DNA of 64,000 nt from Taurinivorans muris. GTDB taxonomy: Bacteria > Desulfobacterota > Desulfovibrionia > Desulfovibrionales > Desulfovibrionaceae. Made by a program: the position numbers and the translations under genes. The stretch spans positions 1,922,001-1,986,000 of the forward strand of contig NZ_CP065938.1 of assembly GCF_025232395.1 (NCBI RefSeq). The letters run 5' to 3'. The notes beneath the pieces are model-generated. The model saw only the letters and a list, made by a program, of their open reading frames with translations. It was not told where the DNA came from and made no database searches. Below are positions 51,415-60,347 of this stretch, piece after piece (the first letter of the stretch is position 1; every line of letters starts with the position of its first letter).

Positions 51415-54400
51415 ATGAGTCAAGAATTTTTAGACCCTGAACTTGTTGCTGATTTTATTATTGAATCTCGTGAACATCTTGAGACTATCGAACCGAATTT
51501 GCTGGAGCTTGAAAAAACTCCTGAAAATTTAGTTCTCTTAAATGATATTTTCCGTCCTATGCACTCTTTAAAGGGTGCTTCTGGTTTTTTGGGTTTAAAT
51601 AGAATTAATAAACTTGCCCATAGAGCTGAAAACGTTCTTGATGAATTAAGAAAAGGCACAATGACGGTTGATTCTGTCATTATGGATATTATTTTGGCGA
51701 CAACCGACGCTTTCAATAATATGCTCAACAGCCTTGAAGAAACAAACAGCGAAGGCGATACGCCTATTGACCACCTTGTTGATTTATTGGATAGGATTTT
51801 GGCTGGTGAACGCTTTACCAGCATGGAAGAAGCGCTTAACGGCGGCGGTGCCGTGCCTGTGGAACAAACGCAAGCGGCGGAACCTGTGACAGAGCCCGCG
51901 GAGGAAGCCGGTCCTGCTGAAGAGCCTGCACAAGCGGTTGAAGAACCTGCTCCTGCTGAAGCCGTGCAGGAAGAAGCTCCGGAAACGGAAGCTGCGGCGG
52001 AACCGGCTGCGGAACAAGCTCCTGTTCAAGTTGCTGCCGAAGTCCCCGCACAAGCGCCTGCTGAAAATTCTGTTCCTGTACAAAATACGAATACGGCAAA
52101 AGCCCGCAAAGTTTTGCCTTCTGGCGAATGGATTTTGACTTTAGCGAAAAAAGACCCGCTGATCCTTTCCGCATTTGGCGAAGACCACTTGAGAGATTTC
52201 ATTGATGAAGCATTGGATAATACGTCAATGCTTTATGACGGACTGATTGAACTTGAAAAAATTTCCCACGATCATGAAGACGCTCATGAGTTGGTAAATA
52301 CTTTATTCAGAAATTTCCATAATTTGAAAGGGAATAGCGGGCTTGTCGGCTTTCATGATTTGAATGCGCTGACCCACGAAGCTGAAACATTGCTCAACCG
52401 GGCAAGGCAAGGCGAGCTTGTCGTAACTAACGACCTTATCGATCTGCTGCTTATTGTTGTCGATGTTATGGAAGCTCTTATCAGAAGCATAAACATTTCT
52501 GCGGGCAACGCAGCCGTTTTTGACACATCCGAACTTCTTGCACAGCTTAAAGACGCTGTTGCCGGCAATCCTCCAAGTCTTCCTCCTTCCATTTTCCTGT
52601 CCGATGATAGTGCGCCGGAAGAACAGGAAGAAACAAAGCAAGAGGGCGGGCTCATTATTCCCGGAGCGCCGGAATTGCAGGAATTGACCCATGCGGGTAT
52701 CAAAGAAATGCCTCTTACTTCCATCGGGGCGGGCTTGCTTGACAGTGACGATGATTTGGCTTTGTTCCAATCCACCGTGAAACAGCAATATGCGGTTATT
52801 CAATATGCATTGAAAGAACTGGAAAAAGACCCTACGGTAAAAGCTCAGCAGGATGCGCTTTTCAGAGGTTATACCGCTATTCAGAATGCTTCCAGCTTCA
52901 TGGAATTTGCCGAACTTAAGGAATATGCGCAAAGAACGGCGAATATTGTTGACCAAGGCAGAACCAGTGATATCGGTTTTGAATGTCTTGTTCCTTTGTT
53001 GGACCAAGAAACGGACATTATTGTTGAAATGGCTAACAATGCCATTGAACAAGCCGTACTTGCCAAAAATCCGGAACTTGCAAATTCCGCGGAAACGGCG
53101 GAAACGCCAAAAGCTGAAGAAAAACCTGCGCAGGCTTCCGCGGCACCTGCACCGGAAGCGCCAAAGCCGGAAGTATCAAAGCAAGAAGAAAAAGCTCCGG
53201 CAGCTCCCGCGTCCGCACCAGCTCCTGCGGCGGCTCAAACCGCAGCAAAGCCCGAAGCACCGGCAGCTTCTGCGGCAGCGCCAAAAACTCCTGCTCCTGC
53301 CGCTTCAGAAAAAGCACAAGCAGCGCCAAAAACCGCGGCACCCGCAGCGCCTGCTGCGAAACCGGCAGCTCCTGCGGCAAGCGCTGACCATCACCCTCAA
53401 GGTGCGAACGGCGCAAAATCCGCAGCTTCCGCTCCTCATGCCGAAAAGGCGACAACCTCAAGCATTCGTGTTGATTATGAAAAATTAGACCATTTGATGA
53501 ACCTGATCGGCGAGTTATTGATCAACCGTAACCGTTACGCCATGATAGCGAAAAACTTGGAGTCTAATATCAACGAAGTCGATATTGTCAATGTTGCTCA
53601 AGACTTATCCGAAACAACATATGCGATGAGCCGTATTTCTGATGATTTGCAGGATACGCTTATGAAAGTGAGAATGCTGCCTGTTTCTTCAGTGTTTTCC
53701 CGTTTCCCCCGTCTTGTCCGCGACCTGTCCAGAAAGGTGAATAAGGAAGTCGAACTTGTTTTTGAGGGTGAGGAAACAGAACTTGACAAGAGCATTATTG
53801 AAGCGATCAACGACCCTCTCATGCACTTGATCCGTAACAGTGTGGACCATGGCATTGAAGACGCTGAAACACGTTTGGCTCTGGGCAAGCCCGCCGGAGG
53901 TCGCGTGACCCTTCGCGCATATCATAAAGGCAACTCTGTTGTCATTGAAATTGAAGACGATGGCAAAGGCATCGACCCTGAAAAAATGCGTGAAGTTGCA
54001 ATCAATAAAGGTATTATTTCTCCTGAGGAAGCGAAAGCCCTTACCGACAGGGAAGCCGTGGAACTTATTTTCGCTCCCGGATTTTCATCCGCTCAAGTTG
54101 TTACGGATATTTCAGGCCGCGGTGTCGGTATGGACGTTGTCCGTACGAATATCAAGAATTTAAAAGGAAATATCGCCATTCATACGGTGCCTAACCAAGG
54201 CACGCGCTTCTCGCTTTCATTGCCGCTCACTTTGGCGATTATTGAAGCGCTGATGATTAAAATGGGTGACCAAACCTATGCCATTCCTCTTGACGCTGTT
54301 GCTACGACAACAAAACTTGACAGCAATATTTTAACGAGTATCAATGGACGCAATGCCGTAACGCTTCGCGGCGAAGTTTTAGGCATTGTGGATTTAGGGG

Positions 54401-54660
54401 AACTTTTGAACTTGCCAGAAACCATTAATAACGATACTATTTCCGTTGTTATTTTACAAGATAACGATAGACGGATTGGTCTTGTTGTAAATCAGCTCCT
54501 TGACAGACAAGAAATTGTTATCAAGCCTCTCGGTATGTATTTGAATAATATCCAAGGCTTGTCAGGAGCGAGCATTATGGGTGACGGCAGTGTGGTTCTG
54601 ATTCTTGATCCTCACGAAATTTATACGATGGCTTCGCCAAAAGCTATTGCAAATCAATAA
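51415..54660 (+). CDS. cheA: Chemotaxis histidine kinase CheA, large form with several Hpt-like domains
   Basis: CheA phosphorylates CheY and CheB in response to receptors. At 1081 residues it is far longer than E. coli CheA (654). In order: Hpt1 (phospho-His50, 'MHSLKGASGFLG'); an Ala/Pro/Glu-rich linker (about 150-240); Hpt2 ('FRNFHNLKGNSGLVGFHDL', about residue 300); a third, degenerate Hpt-like domain without His ('YTAIQNASSFMEFAEL', about 490); a second Ala/Pro/Lys-rich linker (about 560-680); dimerisation and kinase domains ('HLIRNSVDHGIEDAE', 'EDDGKGIDPEKM', 'GRGVGMDVV'); and a CheW-like end. A GAGGTGG ribosome-binding site precedes ATG 51415. A terminator follows the stop. Confidence 0.95.
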   Translation: MSQEFLDPELVADFIIESREHLETIEPNLLELEKTPENLVLLNDIFRPMHSLKGASGFLGLNRINKLAHRAENVLDELRKGTMTVDSVIMDIILATTDAFNNMLNSLEETNSEGDTPIDHLVDLLDRILAGERFTSMEEALNGGGAVPVEQTQAAEPVTEPAEEAGPAEEPAQAVEEPAPAEAVQEEAPETEAAAEPAAEQAPVQVAAEVPAQAPAENSVPVQNTNTAKARKVLPSGEWILTLAKKDPLILSAFGEDHLRDFIDEALDNTSMLYDGLIELEKISHDHEDAHELVNTLFRNFHNLKGNSGLVGFHDLNALTHEAETLLNRARQGELVVTNDLIDLLLIVVDVMEALIRSINISAGNAAVFDTSELLAQLKDAVAGNPPSLPPSIFLSDDSAPEEQEETKQEGGLIIPGAPELQELTHAGIKEMPLTSIGAGLLDSDDDLALFQSTVKQQYAVIQYALKELEKDPTVKAQQDALFRGYTAIQNASSFMEFAELKEYAQRTANIVDQGRTSDIGFECLVPLLDQETDIIVEMANNAIEQAVLAKNPELANSAETAETPKAEEKPAQASAAPAPEAPKPEVSKQEEKAPAAPASAPAPAAAQTAAKPEAPAASAAAPKTPAPAASEKAQAAPKTAAPAAPAAKPAAPAASADHHPQGANGAKSAASAPHAEKATTSSIRVDYEKLDHLMNLIGELLINRNRYAMIAKNLESNINEVDIVNVAQDLSETTYAMSRISDDLQDTLMKVRMLPVSSVFSRFPRLVRDLSRKVNKEVELVFEGEETELDKSIIEAINDPLMHLIRNSVDHGIEDAETRLALGKPAGGRVTLRAYHKGNSVVIEIEDDGKGIDPEKMREVAINKGIISPEEAKALTDREAVELIFAPGFSSAQVVTDISGRGVGMDVVRTNIKNLKGNIAIHTVPNQGTRFSLSLPLTLAIIEALMIKMGDQTYAIPLDAVATTTKLDSNILTSINGRNAVTLRGEVLGIVDLGELLNLPETINNDTISVVILQDNDRRIGLVVNQLLDRQEIVIKPLGMYLNNIQGLSGASIMGDGSVVLILDPHEIYTMASPKAIANQ

Positions 54661-54664
54661 CCCA

Positions 54665-54698
54665 TAAAAAAGGAACAGCAAGTGTTCCTTTTTTTATT
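54665..54698 (+). terminator. Terminator after cheA
   Basis: AAAAAAGGAACA-GCAAG-TGTTCCTTTTTTT lies just after the cheA stop and ends the chemotaxis operon. Confidence 0.88.
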
Positions 54699-54708
54699 TG
54701 GAAAAAAC

Positions 54709-55206
54709 ATGGCAATAAATTATTTTGATTTGTTTGTGATTATCGTGTTCGCCTTTTTTTTCATCAAAGGGGCGTTCAGCGGCTTTTTTGAGGAAGTTTC
54801 CGGCATTGTCGCGATTGTTTTAAGCGTTGTGCTGTTGCGGATGTACGGGCAGTCTGTTGCCGGCTTCATCGGAAATTACAGTGAAAGTTCGCTCAATTAT
54901 CCTTTTGCCATTGTGATTATCGTGGTGGGAAGTTTTCTTGTTGTTTCCCTTATCGTCAAAGTTTTAAGCAAAATCATGCAAATTACTTTTACCGGCTGGA
55001 TCAACAGGTTGTTAGGCGCGGTTTTTGGTCTTGTGAAAGCCGTTTTTCTTACGGGAATCGTTGCTTTTGTGCTTTCATGGTTCCTCAGGGACGACCCGCT
55101 TGTGAGCAATTCCGCCACTATCCCGTATCTGCTTGATATTATGGGTAAAATAACTGATTATGTGTTTGGAAATTATGAAATTATGGGGATGAAAATATGG
55201 AAGTGA
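54709..55206 (+). CDS. cvpA: CvpA-family membrane protein
   Basis: A 165-residue protein with four hydrophobic segments. The N-terminal 'NYFDLFVIIVFAFFFIKGAFSGFFEEVSGI' is typical of CvpA (colicin V production) proteins, as is 'GWINRLLGAVFGLVKAVFLTGIVAFVLSWFL'. The start at 54709 is chosen because the upstream in-frame GTG at 54682 lies inside the terminator hairpin. Its end overlaps the mazG start by 10 bases. The family role is linked to envelope stability, but the mechanism is unknown. Confidence 0.85.
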   Translation: MAINYFDLFVIIVFAFFFIKGAFSGFFEEVSGIVAIVLSVVLLRMYGQSVAGFIGNYSESSLNYPFAIVIIVVGSFLVVSLIVKVLSKIMQITFTGWINRLLGAVFGLVKAVFLTGIVAFVLSWFLRDDPLVSNSATIPYLLDIMGKITDYVFGNYEIMGMKIWK

Positions 55207-56000
55207 ATAAATTGACGCAAGCAATCCTTGCAATGAATGATGTTATTGAAAAAATTTTGGCGGAGGACGGCGGCTGTCCTTGGGATAAAGAGCAAACACC
55301 GCTTACGTTGTCCGAATATTCCATTGAGGAATTGTTTGAATTTGTGGACGCTGTACGTAAAAACAATATTGCCGACGCTTGCGATGAAATGGGCGACCTC
55401 ATTTTTGGCATTATGCTGATCGCCCATAAATATTCACAGCAAAACGCCTTTGATTTTGCCGACGCGTTGCTGAAAAGCGTGGAGAAAATGCAGCGCAGGC
55501 ATCCTCACGTTTTTGCTAAAAAAGAAAATCAGGATACATCCAAAGAAGCTTTGCATGAAACTTGGGAAAAAATCAAAAATCAGGAAAAAGCTGAAAAAGG
55601 CGGTTCTGACGGGGCATTGGCTTCTATTCCGTCTGCTTTGCCGGCTCTTACCCGTGCTTACCGTATTCATGCAAAAGCCGCAAAAGCCGGTTTCACATGG
55701 GATGATGATGAAGATGCGGAAAAGCAGGTTGAAGCGGAATGGCTTGAACTGCTTGACGCTAAAGCGGAAGGCGATCCCGCACACATTGAGCATGAACTTG
55801 GAGATATGATTTTCAGCCTTGTGGAACTTGGCAGGCGCATGGGCGTAAAGGCGAATATCGCGGCTGATTTGACATGCAACCGTTTTGTCGCCCGTTTCGA
55901 GGCGATGGAAGCGCTTGCCAGAGAAAGAAATCTTGATTTTGAAAACATGAGCCTTGATGATAAGGACGAACTTTGGAACGAAGTAAAAGAAAAAGAATAA
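55197..56000 (+). CDS. mazG: Nucleoside triphosphate pyrophosphohydrolase
   Basis: MazG hydrolyses NTPs and dNTPs (and helps lower ppGpp in E. coli) to NMP and PPi. The 267-residue protein carries two MazG folds. The first has the EExxE...ExxD metal motif in 'SIEELFEFVDAV' and 'CDEMGDLIF'; the second has 'VEAEWLELLDAK' and 'EHELGDMIFSLVELGR'. The early 'CPWDKEQTPLTLSEY' is the standard family opening. It starts within the last codons of cvpA. The dGTPase island begins about 190 bases downstream. Confidence 0.95.
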   Translation: MEVNKLTQAILAMNDVIEKILAEDGGCPWDKEQTPLTLSEYSIEELFEFVDAVRKNNIADACDEMGDLIFGIMLIAHKYSQQNAFDFADALLKSVEKMQRRHPHVFAKKENQDTSKEALHETWEKIKNQEKAEKGGSDGALASIPSALPALTRAYRIHAKAAKAGFTWDDDEDAEKQVEAEWLELLDAKAEGDPAHIEHELGDMIFSLVELGRRMGVKANIAADLTCNRFVARFEAMEALARERNLDFENMSLDDKDELWNEVKEKE

Positions 56001-56152
56001 GTTTTTTGAGGTAGTTTGAAAAAATTTTAGCTTGATTTATCTTTTTTAAGGTGTGTTTTCAATCTGCATTGCCAAGACTAAGCAATAGCATAGCGTTAGA
56101 AGATTATTGTCATACGTTGTTTTGAAAGGGAACTATCCCCAAACTTTTCAAT

Positions 56153-56189
56153 AAAAAAACTCTCTTTTTTCAAAGAGAGTTTTTTTATT
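56153..56189. repeat. Direct repeat, left copy (terminator hairpin)
   Basis: A 37-base sequence, A7-CTCTC..(CTCTTTTTTCAAAGAG core)..GAG-T7-ATT, is identical to the copy at 58346-58382. It forms a bidirectional terminator hairpin that fits the end of mazG. The two copies bracket the AT-rich two-gene island. The 150 bases between the mazG stop and this repeat show no gene. Confidence 0.9.
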
Positions 56190-56352
56190 ATAATTTTGTA
56201 AGGTAATCAAGATAATAGGATGTTTTTATTTTAAGATAATTGTATGTATAAAATAATACATAAAATAACAAATATCTTGATTTAAAAGTCTATTCTTTTT
56301 ATTTTTAAATGTATTTTCTTATATTTTTATAATAAAAGTTTATTATTATATA

Positions 56353-56382
56353 TTGACAAGTAAATATTTATTCCTATGTTAT
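56353..56382 (+). promoter_or_regulatory. Promoter of the AT-rich island
   Basis: TTGACA and TGTTAT are 18 bases apart, 16 bases before the first ATG of the island, so the leader would be very short. The 160 bases from the left repeat to this promoter are over 75 percent A+T with no gene seen. Confidence 0.55.
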
Positions 56383-56398
56383 ATAAAAAGGAAAAAAT

Positions 56399-57052
56399 AT
56401 GGGATTACTAGAAGTATTAAAAAATAAAAAGGTTCATTATTTATATCATGCGAATACTGTTGTAACAGCAATAACATTTTTAGAAAATAATGGATTGTAT
56501 TCAAGACAAGCAGTTGAAGACAAAGGATTATTTCAAACTCCGCAAGTGTCAGATGAGACAGATAAATTTTTTGGAGTTTATAATGATATTTTCTTTGATT
56601 CTTGTGATATACATGCAAGGGCAAGTAAAGTAAATAGTTATGGTCCTGTTTTATTTGTTTATCATGTTGATTTATTGTCTAATTATCTTGCTCATGTTGC
56701 AATTACAAAATCTAATCCTTTATATTGGAAAGCCGCTACTACTGAAAATGAGAAATACTTCCAAAACATTGAGGAAATAATGCAAGATTTTAATTATGGA
56801 ACTTTTGCGCAACATATTACAATTAGAAATATTGGGTATATCGGTTTTAGTTTTTTATCTAAAATTATATTTGATAGTTATGAGGTTGAGAAGTTAAATC
56901 AAAGGCAGTATAACATATGGAAAAATGCATATAATAAATTAAATATCTTGTGTAGTGAAAAAAATATAGAGTTTGGTTTACGTAATTGTTTTTCTTGTTG
57001 TCAATGTCATGAGAATTTTAATGAAGAACATTTTTTAACTGGTAGTGATTAA
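56399..57052 (+). CDS. Unrecognised protein, possibly ADP-ribosyltransferase-like (DarT-type)
   Basis: A 217-residue soluble protein, A+T-rich in codon use. The N-terminal 'HYLYHANTVVTAITFLENNGLYSRQAVED' recalls the DarT/DUF4433 opening, in which a His sits in the first strand and is followed by a helix and a 'G-L-x-S-R' turn. 'FFDSCDIHARAS' and 'GPVLFVYHVDLL' could be the next strands, and 'FAQHITIRNIGYIGF' the place of the usual catalytic Glu strand, though a clear Glu is not seen there. The C-terminus is cysteine-rich ('NCFSCCQCHENF'). It is 2 bases ahead of the dGTPase gene, so they form a pair. The ADP-ribosyltransferase reading is tentative. Confidence 0.45.
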   Translation: MGLLEVLKNKKVHYLYHANTVVTAITFLENNGLYSRQAVEDKGLFQTPQVSDETDKFFGVYNDIFFDSCDIHARASKVNSYGPVLFVYHVDLLSNYLAHVAITKSNPLYWKAATTENEKYFQNIEEIMQDFNYGTFAQHITIRNIGYIGFSFLSKIIFDSYEVEKLNQRQYNIWKNAYNKLNILCSEKNIEFGLRNCFSCCQCHENFNEEHFLTGSD

Positions 57053-57054
57053 TT

Positions 57055-58314
57055 ATGAATAAACTTGAATTAGGAAAGAGACTATTTTTTGAACAAGAAC
57101 AAATTTCTACTGGGGGAGAGAGCATAGAAAATCGTGATCCTTTTCAGCGGGATAGAGATAGAATTTTACATTCTAGAGCTTTCAGGCGTTTAATGCATAA
57201 GACTCAAATATTTAATGCTAATAAAGGTGATCATTTTAGGAATAGATTGACGCATACTTTAGAAGTATCACAAATAGCAAGATCAATAGGAAAAGTTCTT
57301 GGTCTTGATGATGAATTACTAGAAGCAATTTCTTATGGGCACGATTTAGGGCATACTCCTTTTGGACATATTGGAGAAAAAACTTTAAATAAAATTTTAA
57401 AAGGGGAATATATCGATAGATTGTCTTCAGAAAATCAAAGGTTATTTCCACAGTCAGGGGATAATTTTAAACATAATTTTCAGTCGTTACGAGTTGTTGA
57501 CTCTTTAGAATGTAGGTCAGAAGCGTATATGGGGTTAAATTTAACTTTTGCAGTAAGAGAAGGTATTTTAAAGCATACAAATAAATTAATGAATATAAAA
57601 TATTCTGATTTGAATTTAGAACATATGCAGATTGCTAATGAATTTAGTTGTACATTAGAAGGACAAGTTGTTGCTATTTCAGATGAAATTGCTCAATGTA
57701 CACATGATTTGGAAGATGGTGTAAGAAGTGGCATTATATCAATAGCAGATGTGGAAAAGAATGATTTAGTGAAGAAAATTATCGATAATTATAAGTTAAA
57801 AGAGTTAAATTATAATAGTAAAACTCCTAGCTTAGATATTAGGATAAATCGTATTAAATTTTTAGTTGGATATTTGATCAATGATGTTTGTATTCAATCT
57901 CAAACAGAGATAAAAAAGAAATTAGGAGATAATAATGACTTTAAGGCAATATATGTTACAGAGAAGCTTGTTGATTTTAAATCTGAAACAAAAGAACTTG
58001 TAAGAAAATTAAATGAATTTATTACAAACTCAGTAATTTTTTCTGAGGATATAAGTATTGCAGATGCAAAATCAGAAAATATTATTATTCAATTATTTTC
58101 TGCTTATTACCAAACTCCAAGACAATTGCCAGACTATATTTTAAATCGTTATTTTTTAAAAAATGGTTTAGATTTTAATCGTCTTGCTTTAAAGGAGGAT
58201 GAATTAAAATGTGATATAAGGTTTGTGCGATTAATTTGTGACTATTTAGCTGGAATGACAGATCAATTTGCGTCACGCGAATATATGCGTTTATATTATC
58301 CGGAATATATATAA
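57055..58314 (+). CDS. dGTPase-family HD-domain triphosphohydrolase
   Basis: A 419-residue HD protein of the deoxyguanosine triphosphohydrolase family, which removes the triphosphate from dGTP or other dNTPs. The family opening 'RDPFQRDRDRILHSRAFRRLMHKTQIF' is followed by the metal site: His in 'HTLEVSQIARSIG', HD in 'GHDLGHTPFGHIGE', and the later Asp in 'VVAISDEIAQCTHDLEDG'. It is similar in length to many non-enterobacterial Dgt proteins. dGTPases have been shown in other bacteria to starve phage of dNTPs. Here the gene is in an AT-rich island behind the partner gene, unlike its neighbours in base composition, which suggests horizontal transfer. Confidence 0.88.
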   Translation: MNKLELGKRLFFEQEQISTGGESIENRDPFQRDRDRILHSRAFRRLMHKTQIFNANKGDHFRNRLTHTLEVSQIARSIGKVLGLDDELLEAISYGHDLGHTPFGHIGEKTLNKILKGEYIDRLSSENQRLFPQSGDNFKHNFQSLRVVDSLECRSEAYMGLNLTFAVREGILKHTNKLMNIKYSDLNLEHMQIANEFSCTLEGQVVAISDEIAQCTHDLEDGVRSGIISIADVEKNDLVKKIIDNYKLKELNYNSKTPSLDIRINRIKFLVGYLINDVCIQSQTEIKKKLGDNNDFKAIYVTEKLVDFKSETKELVRKLNEFITNSVIFSEDISIADAKSENIIIQLFSAYYQTPRQLPDYILNRYFLKNGLDFNRLALKEDELKCDIRFVRLICDYLAGMTDQFASREYMRLYYPEYI

Positions 58315-58345
58315 TAAGTTTAGAATTAGATTTGTTTATCATGTA

Positions 58346-58382
58346 AAAAAAACTCTCTTTTTTCAAAGAGAGTTTTTTTATT
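58346..58382. repeat. Direct repeat, right copy (terminator hairpin)
   Basis: Identical over 37 bases to 56153-56189. Here it lies 31 bases after the dGTPase stop and 27 bases before the stop of the convergent gene at 58410, so it serves as a terminator for both strands. With the left copy it marks the limits of the island. Confidence 0.9.
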
Positions 58383-58409
58383 GAAACAGGTTTGCCGTTT
58401 TTAATCGGC

Positions 58410-58892
58410 TCATGAGAGCGTATGATTATTTTCCTTTGCCCAGTTATGGAATTGTTCCATCCATGCGGGGAAGAGGGGAATTTCTTTTTTTGCGCGGTAT
58501 GTTTTATATTCTTTGTCCGACATGGAGTCCTCGGTTTTGGAGTCTTTGTCTGCTTCGTCCTGTACGAACCCGTAGAACATGTTGAGTTTGCGGTTAAAAT
58601 CCGCGTTTAAGCTCATTTCGTGCAGAAAATGCTCAAGTTCATTGTCGGTCAGGGATAATTCTTTTCGGATAAAGGAAAAAATAGCGCTTTTCACGTCATT
58701 CAGCACAATGGGGCTGTGTTGGATTTTTTCTAACAGCCCCAGCAAATGGGGAAGCTGTGTCTTACATTCCGCATATAATGCTTCCGGAATTTCAATTGTG
58801 GCATTGACGCCGTCTTCTGTTTCTTCAAAGCAAAAATAACGAGCCCAATGTTCAAAAAAAATCGCATCAAGAAGTAAATCTTGTTTATCCAT
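58410..58892 (-). CDS. Conserved hypothetical protein
   Basis: A 160-residue acidic soluble protein ('MDKQDLLLDAIFFEHWARYF', 'LPHLLGLLEKIQ', then an acidic 'DEADKDSKTEDSMSD' stretch and an aromatic end 'FPAWMEQFHNWAKENN'). I do not recognise the family and see no signal peptide, membrane segment or metal motif. It starts 3 bases after the miaB stop, so it is cotranscribed with miaB; this pairing is the only clue. Confidence 0.6.
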   Translation of the reverse strand: MDKQDLLLDAIFFEHWARYFCFEETEDGVNATIEIPEALYAECKTQLPHLLGLLEKIQHSPIVLNDVKSAIFSFIRKELSLTDNELEHFLHEMSLNADFNRKLNMFYGFVQDEADKDSKTEDSMSDKEYKTYRAKKEIPLFPAWMEQFHNWAKENNHTLS

Positions 58893-58895
58893 ACG

Positions 58896-60338
58896 TTATT
58901 TCAATTCTCCAAGCAAGGAATGTTTTTTGGCTGTGACGATTTTTACAGGTGCGATGTCACCCGCTTTATAATTCAAGCGGTTAGGGATAATGAGGTTTAC
59001 GGTGTTTCCCCATGTGTCATGTCCTTGCCAGCTTGTGGCGTCACTGTCGCCGTTTAAGCTTTCTGCGCTTTTTATGGTTTCAACAGCAATATCATTGTCT
59101 TTGATTTCCGAATATTTCGGTTTGGCGCTTTTTGCTTCAAGCAGCACGTCGGTTTCCATGCCGACACGTGATTTCAGCCATTTTTCTCCAAGTTCGTTTT
59201 GCAGCTCCATAAGCCGGTTGAGTCTGTCAAGACCGACTTTCGGATTGATTTTATCCTGCATTTTTGAGGCGCGGGTATTCGGTCTGTCGGAATAGATGAA
59301 AGAAAACGAGGCGATAAAATCTGCTTCTTTCATAATTCGCAGGGTTTCTTGAAAATCTTCTTCCGTTTCGGTCGGAAAGCCGACAATAAGGTCGGTGGAA
59401 AGAGCGATGTCAGGGCGGGCACTGCGGAGTTTATCCACTAAACGCATGAAATCGTGATTGGTATATCCCCGTCCCATTTTTTCAAGAATGGCGTTGGAGC
59501 CGGCTTGCAAAGGCAGATGAAGGCGGGGGGCAAGCACCGGCAATTCTTTATAGGCATTGACTGTTGCGTCGCAGAAATCACGGGGATGAGGGGTGACGAT
59601 ATGCAGGCGCTTCAAACCGTCCAGTTTTGCAACTTCGTATAATAATTCAACAAAATGAGGCGTATCGCCTGCATTGTCTTTTCCGTAGGCATTGACATTT
59701 TGCCCAAGCAGCGTGAGGTCGCAAATACCCCGTTCAAGCCATTCCCGGCATTCCGCAAGAACGGAAGAAGCCGGGCGGGATTTTTGGCGTCCTCTGGTAT
59801 AGGGCACAATGCAGTAGGCGCAAAAGTTGTTGCAGCCTTGCATGATATTGACAAAAGCCCTTGTGTCGTTTCCTTTTGTGCTTTCTTCAACGGTTCCGGT
59901 GGGTAGGACCAGAATATTTTTAAAAAAATCAAGCTCCGGATTTCTGTTTGGAAATTCTTTGGTGAATTTTAAATAAGAAAGGCGGAGTTTTGGATTTTTT
60001 GCAATTTTTTCAAATGCTTCCGGAGCATGTGCTATGCCGTCACTGCCAAGCACAAGGCGCACATGCGCATTTTTTTCCCATAATTTTTCGCCCATTTGCT
60101 GGGCGACGCAGCCAGCCACTGCAACACTTGCTTTCGGATTGGTTTCCCGAATAATGCCAAGCATGCTTAAAACTTTGTGCTGTGGTTTTTCACGTACCGA
60201 ACAGGTATTGATGAAAATAAAATCGGCGGTTTCCATACCGCTTTCTTTCCAGCCCATTTTGATAAGAGCGCGCGCAACCCAGGCGCTGTCGTTGACATTC
60301 ATTTGGCAGCCGTAGGTTATGCAGTGAAATGAAGGCAT
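58896..60338 (-). CDS. miaB: tRNA-2-methylthio-N6-dimethylallyladenosine synthase
   Basis: MiaB adds the methylthio group to i6A37 of tRNAs that read UNN codons. The 480-residue radical-SAM protein shows the N-terminal MTTase domain with its cysteine motif ('TYGCQMNVNDS', 'FINTCSVREKPQ', 'VAGCVAQQMG'), the radical-SAM CxxxCxxC ('GCNNFCAYCIVPYTRG') and a C-terminal TRAM domain. All cluster cysteines are present. It follows grpE by 9 bases. Confidence 0.96.
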   Translation of the reverse strand: MPSFHCITYGCQMNVNDSAWVARALIKMGWKESGMETADFIFINTCSVREKPQHKVLSMLGIIRETNPKASVAVAGCVAQQMGEKLWEKNAHVRLVLGSDGIAHAPEAFEKIAKNPKLRLSYLKFTKEFPNRNPELDFFKNILVLPTGTVEESTKGNDTRAFVNIMQGCNNFCAYCIVPYTRGRQKSRPASSVLAECREWLERGICDLTLLGQNVNAYGKDNAGDTPHFVELLYEVAKLDGLKRLHIVTPHPRDFCDATVNAYKELPVLAPRLHLPLQAGSNAILEKMGRGYTNHDFMRLVDKLRSARPDIALSTDLIVGFPTETEEDFQETLRIMKEADFIASFSFIYSDRPNTRASKMQDKINPKVGLDRLNRLMELQNELGEKWLKSRVGMETDVLLEAKSAKPKYSEIKDNDIAVETIKSAESLNGDSDATSWQGHDTWGNTVNLIIPNRLNYKAGDIAPVKIVTAKKHSLLGELK

Positions 60339-60347
60339 GGAATTTCC

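Noticed and set aside
51836-53461. Ala/Pro/Glu- and Ala/Pro/Lys-rich repeats in cheA as a DNA repeat array
   Set aside because: The codons vary and no fixed-length unit is kept, so these are low-complexity protein linkers.
56153-58382. The island as an insertion sequence or transposon
   Set aside because: The bounding repeats are direct, not inverted, are terminator hairpins, and neither gene resembles a transposase or integrase.
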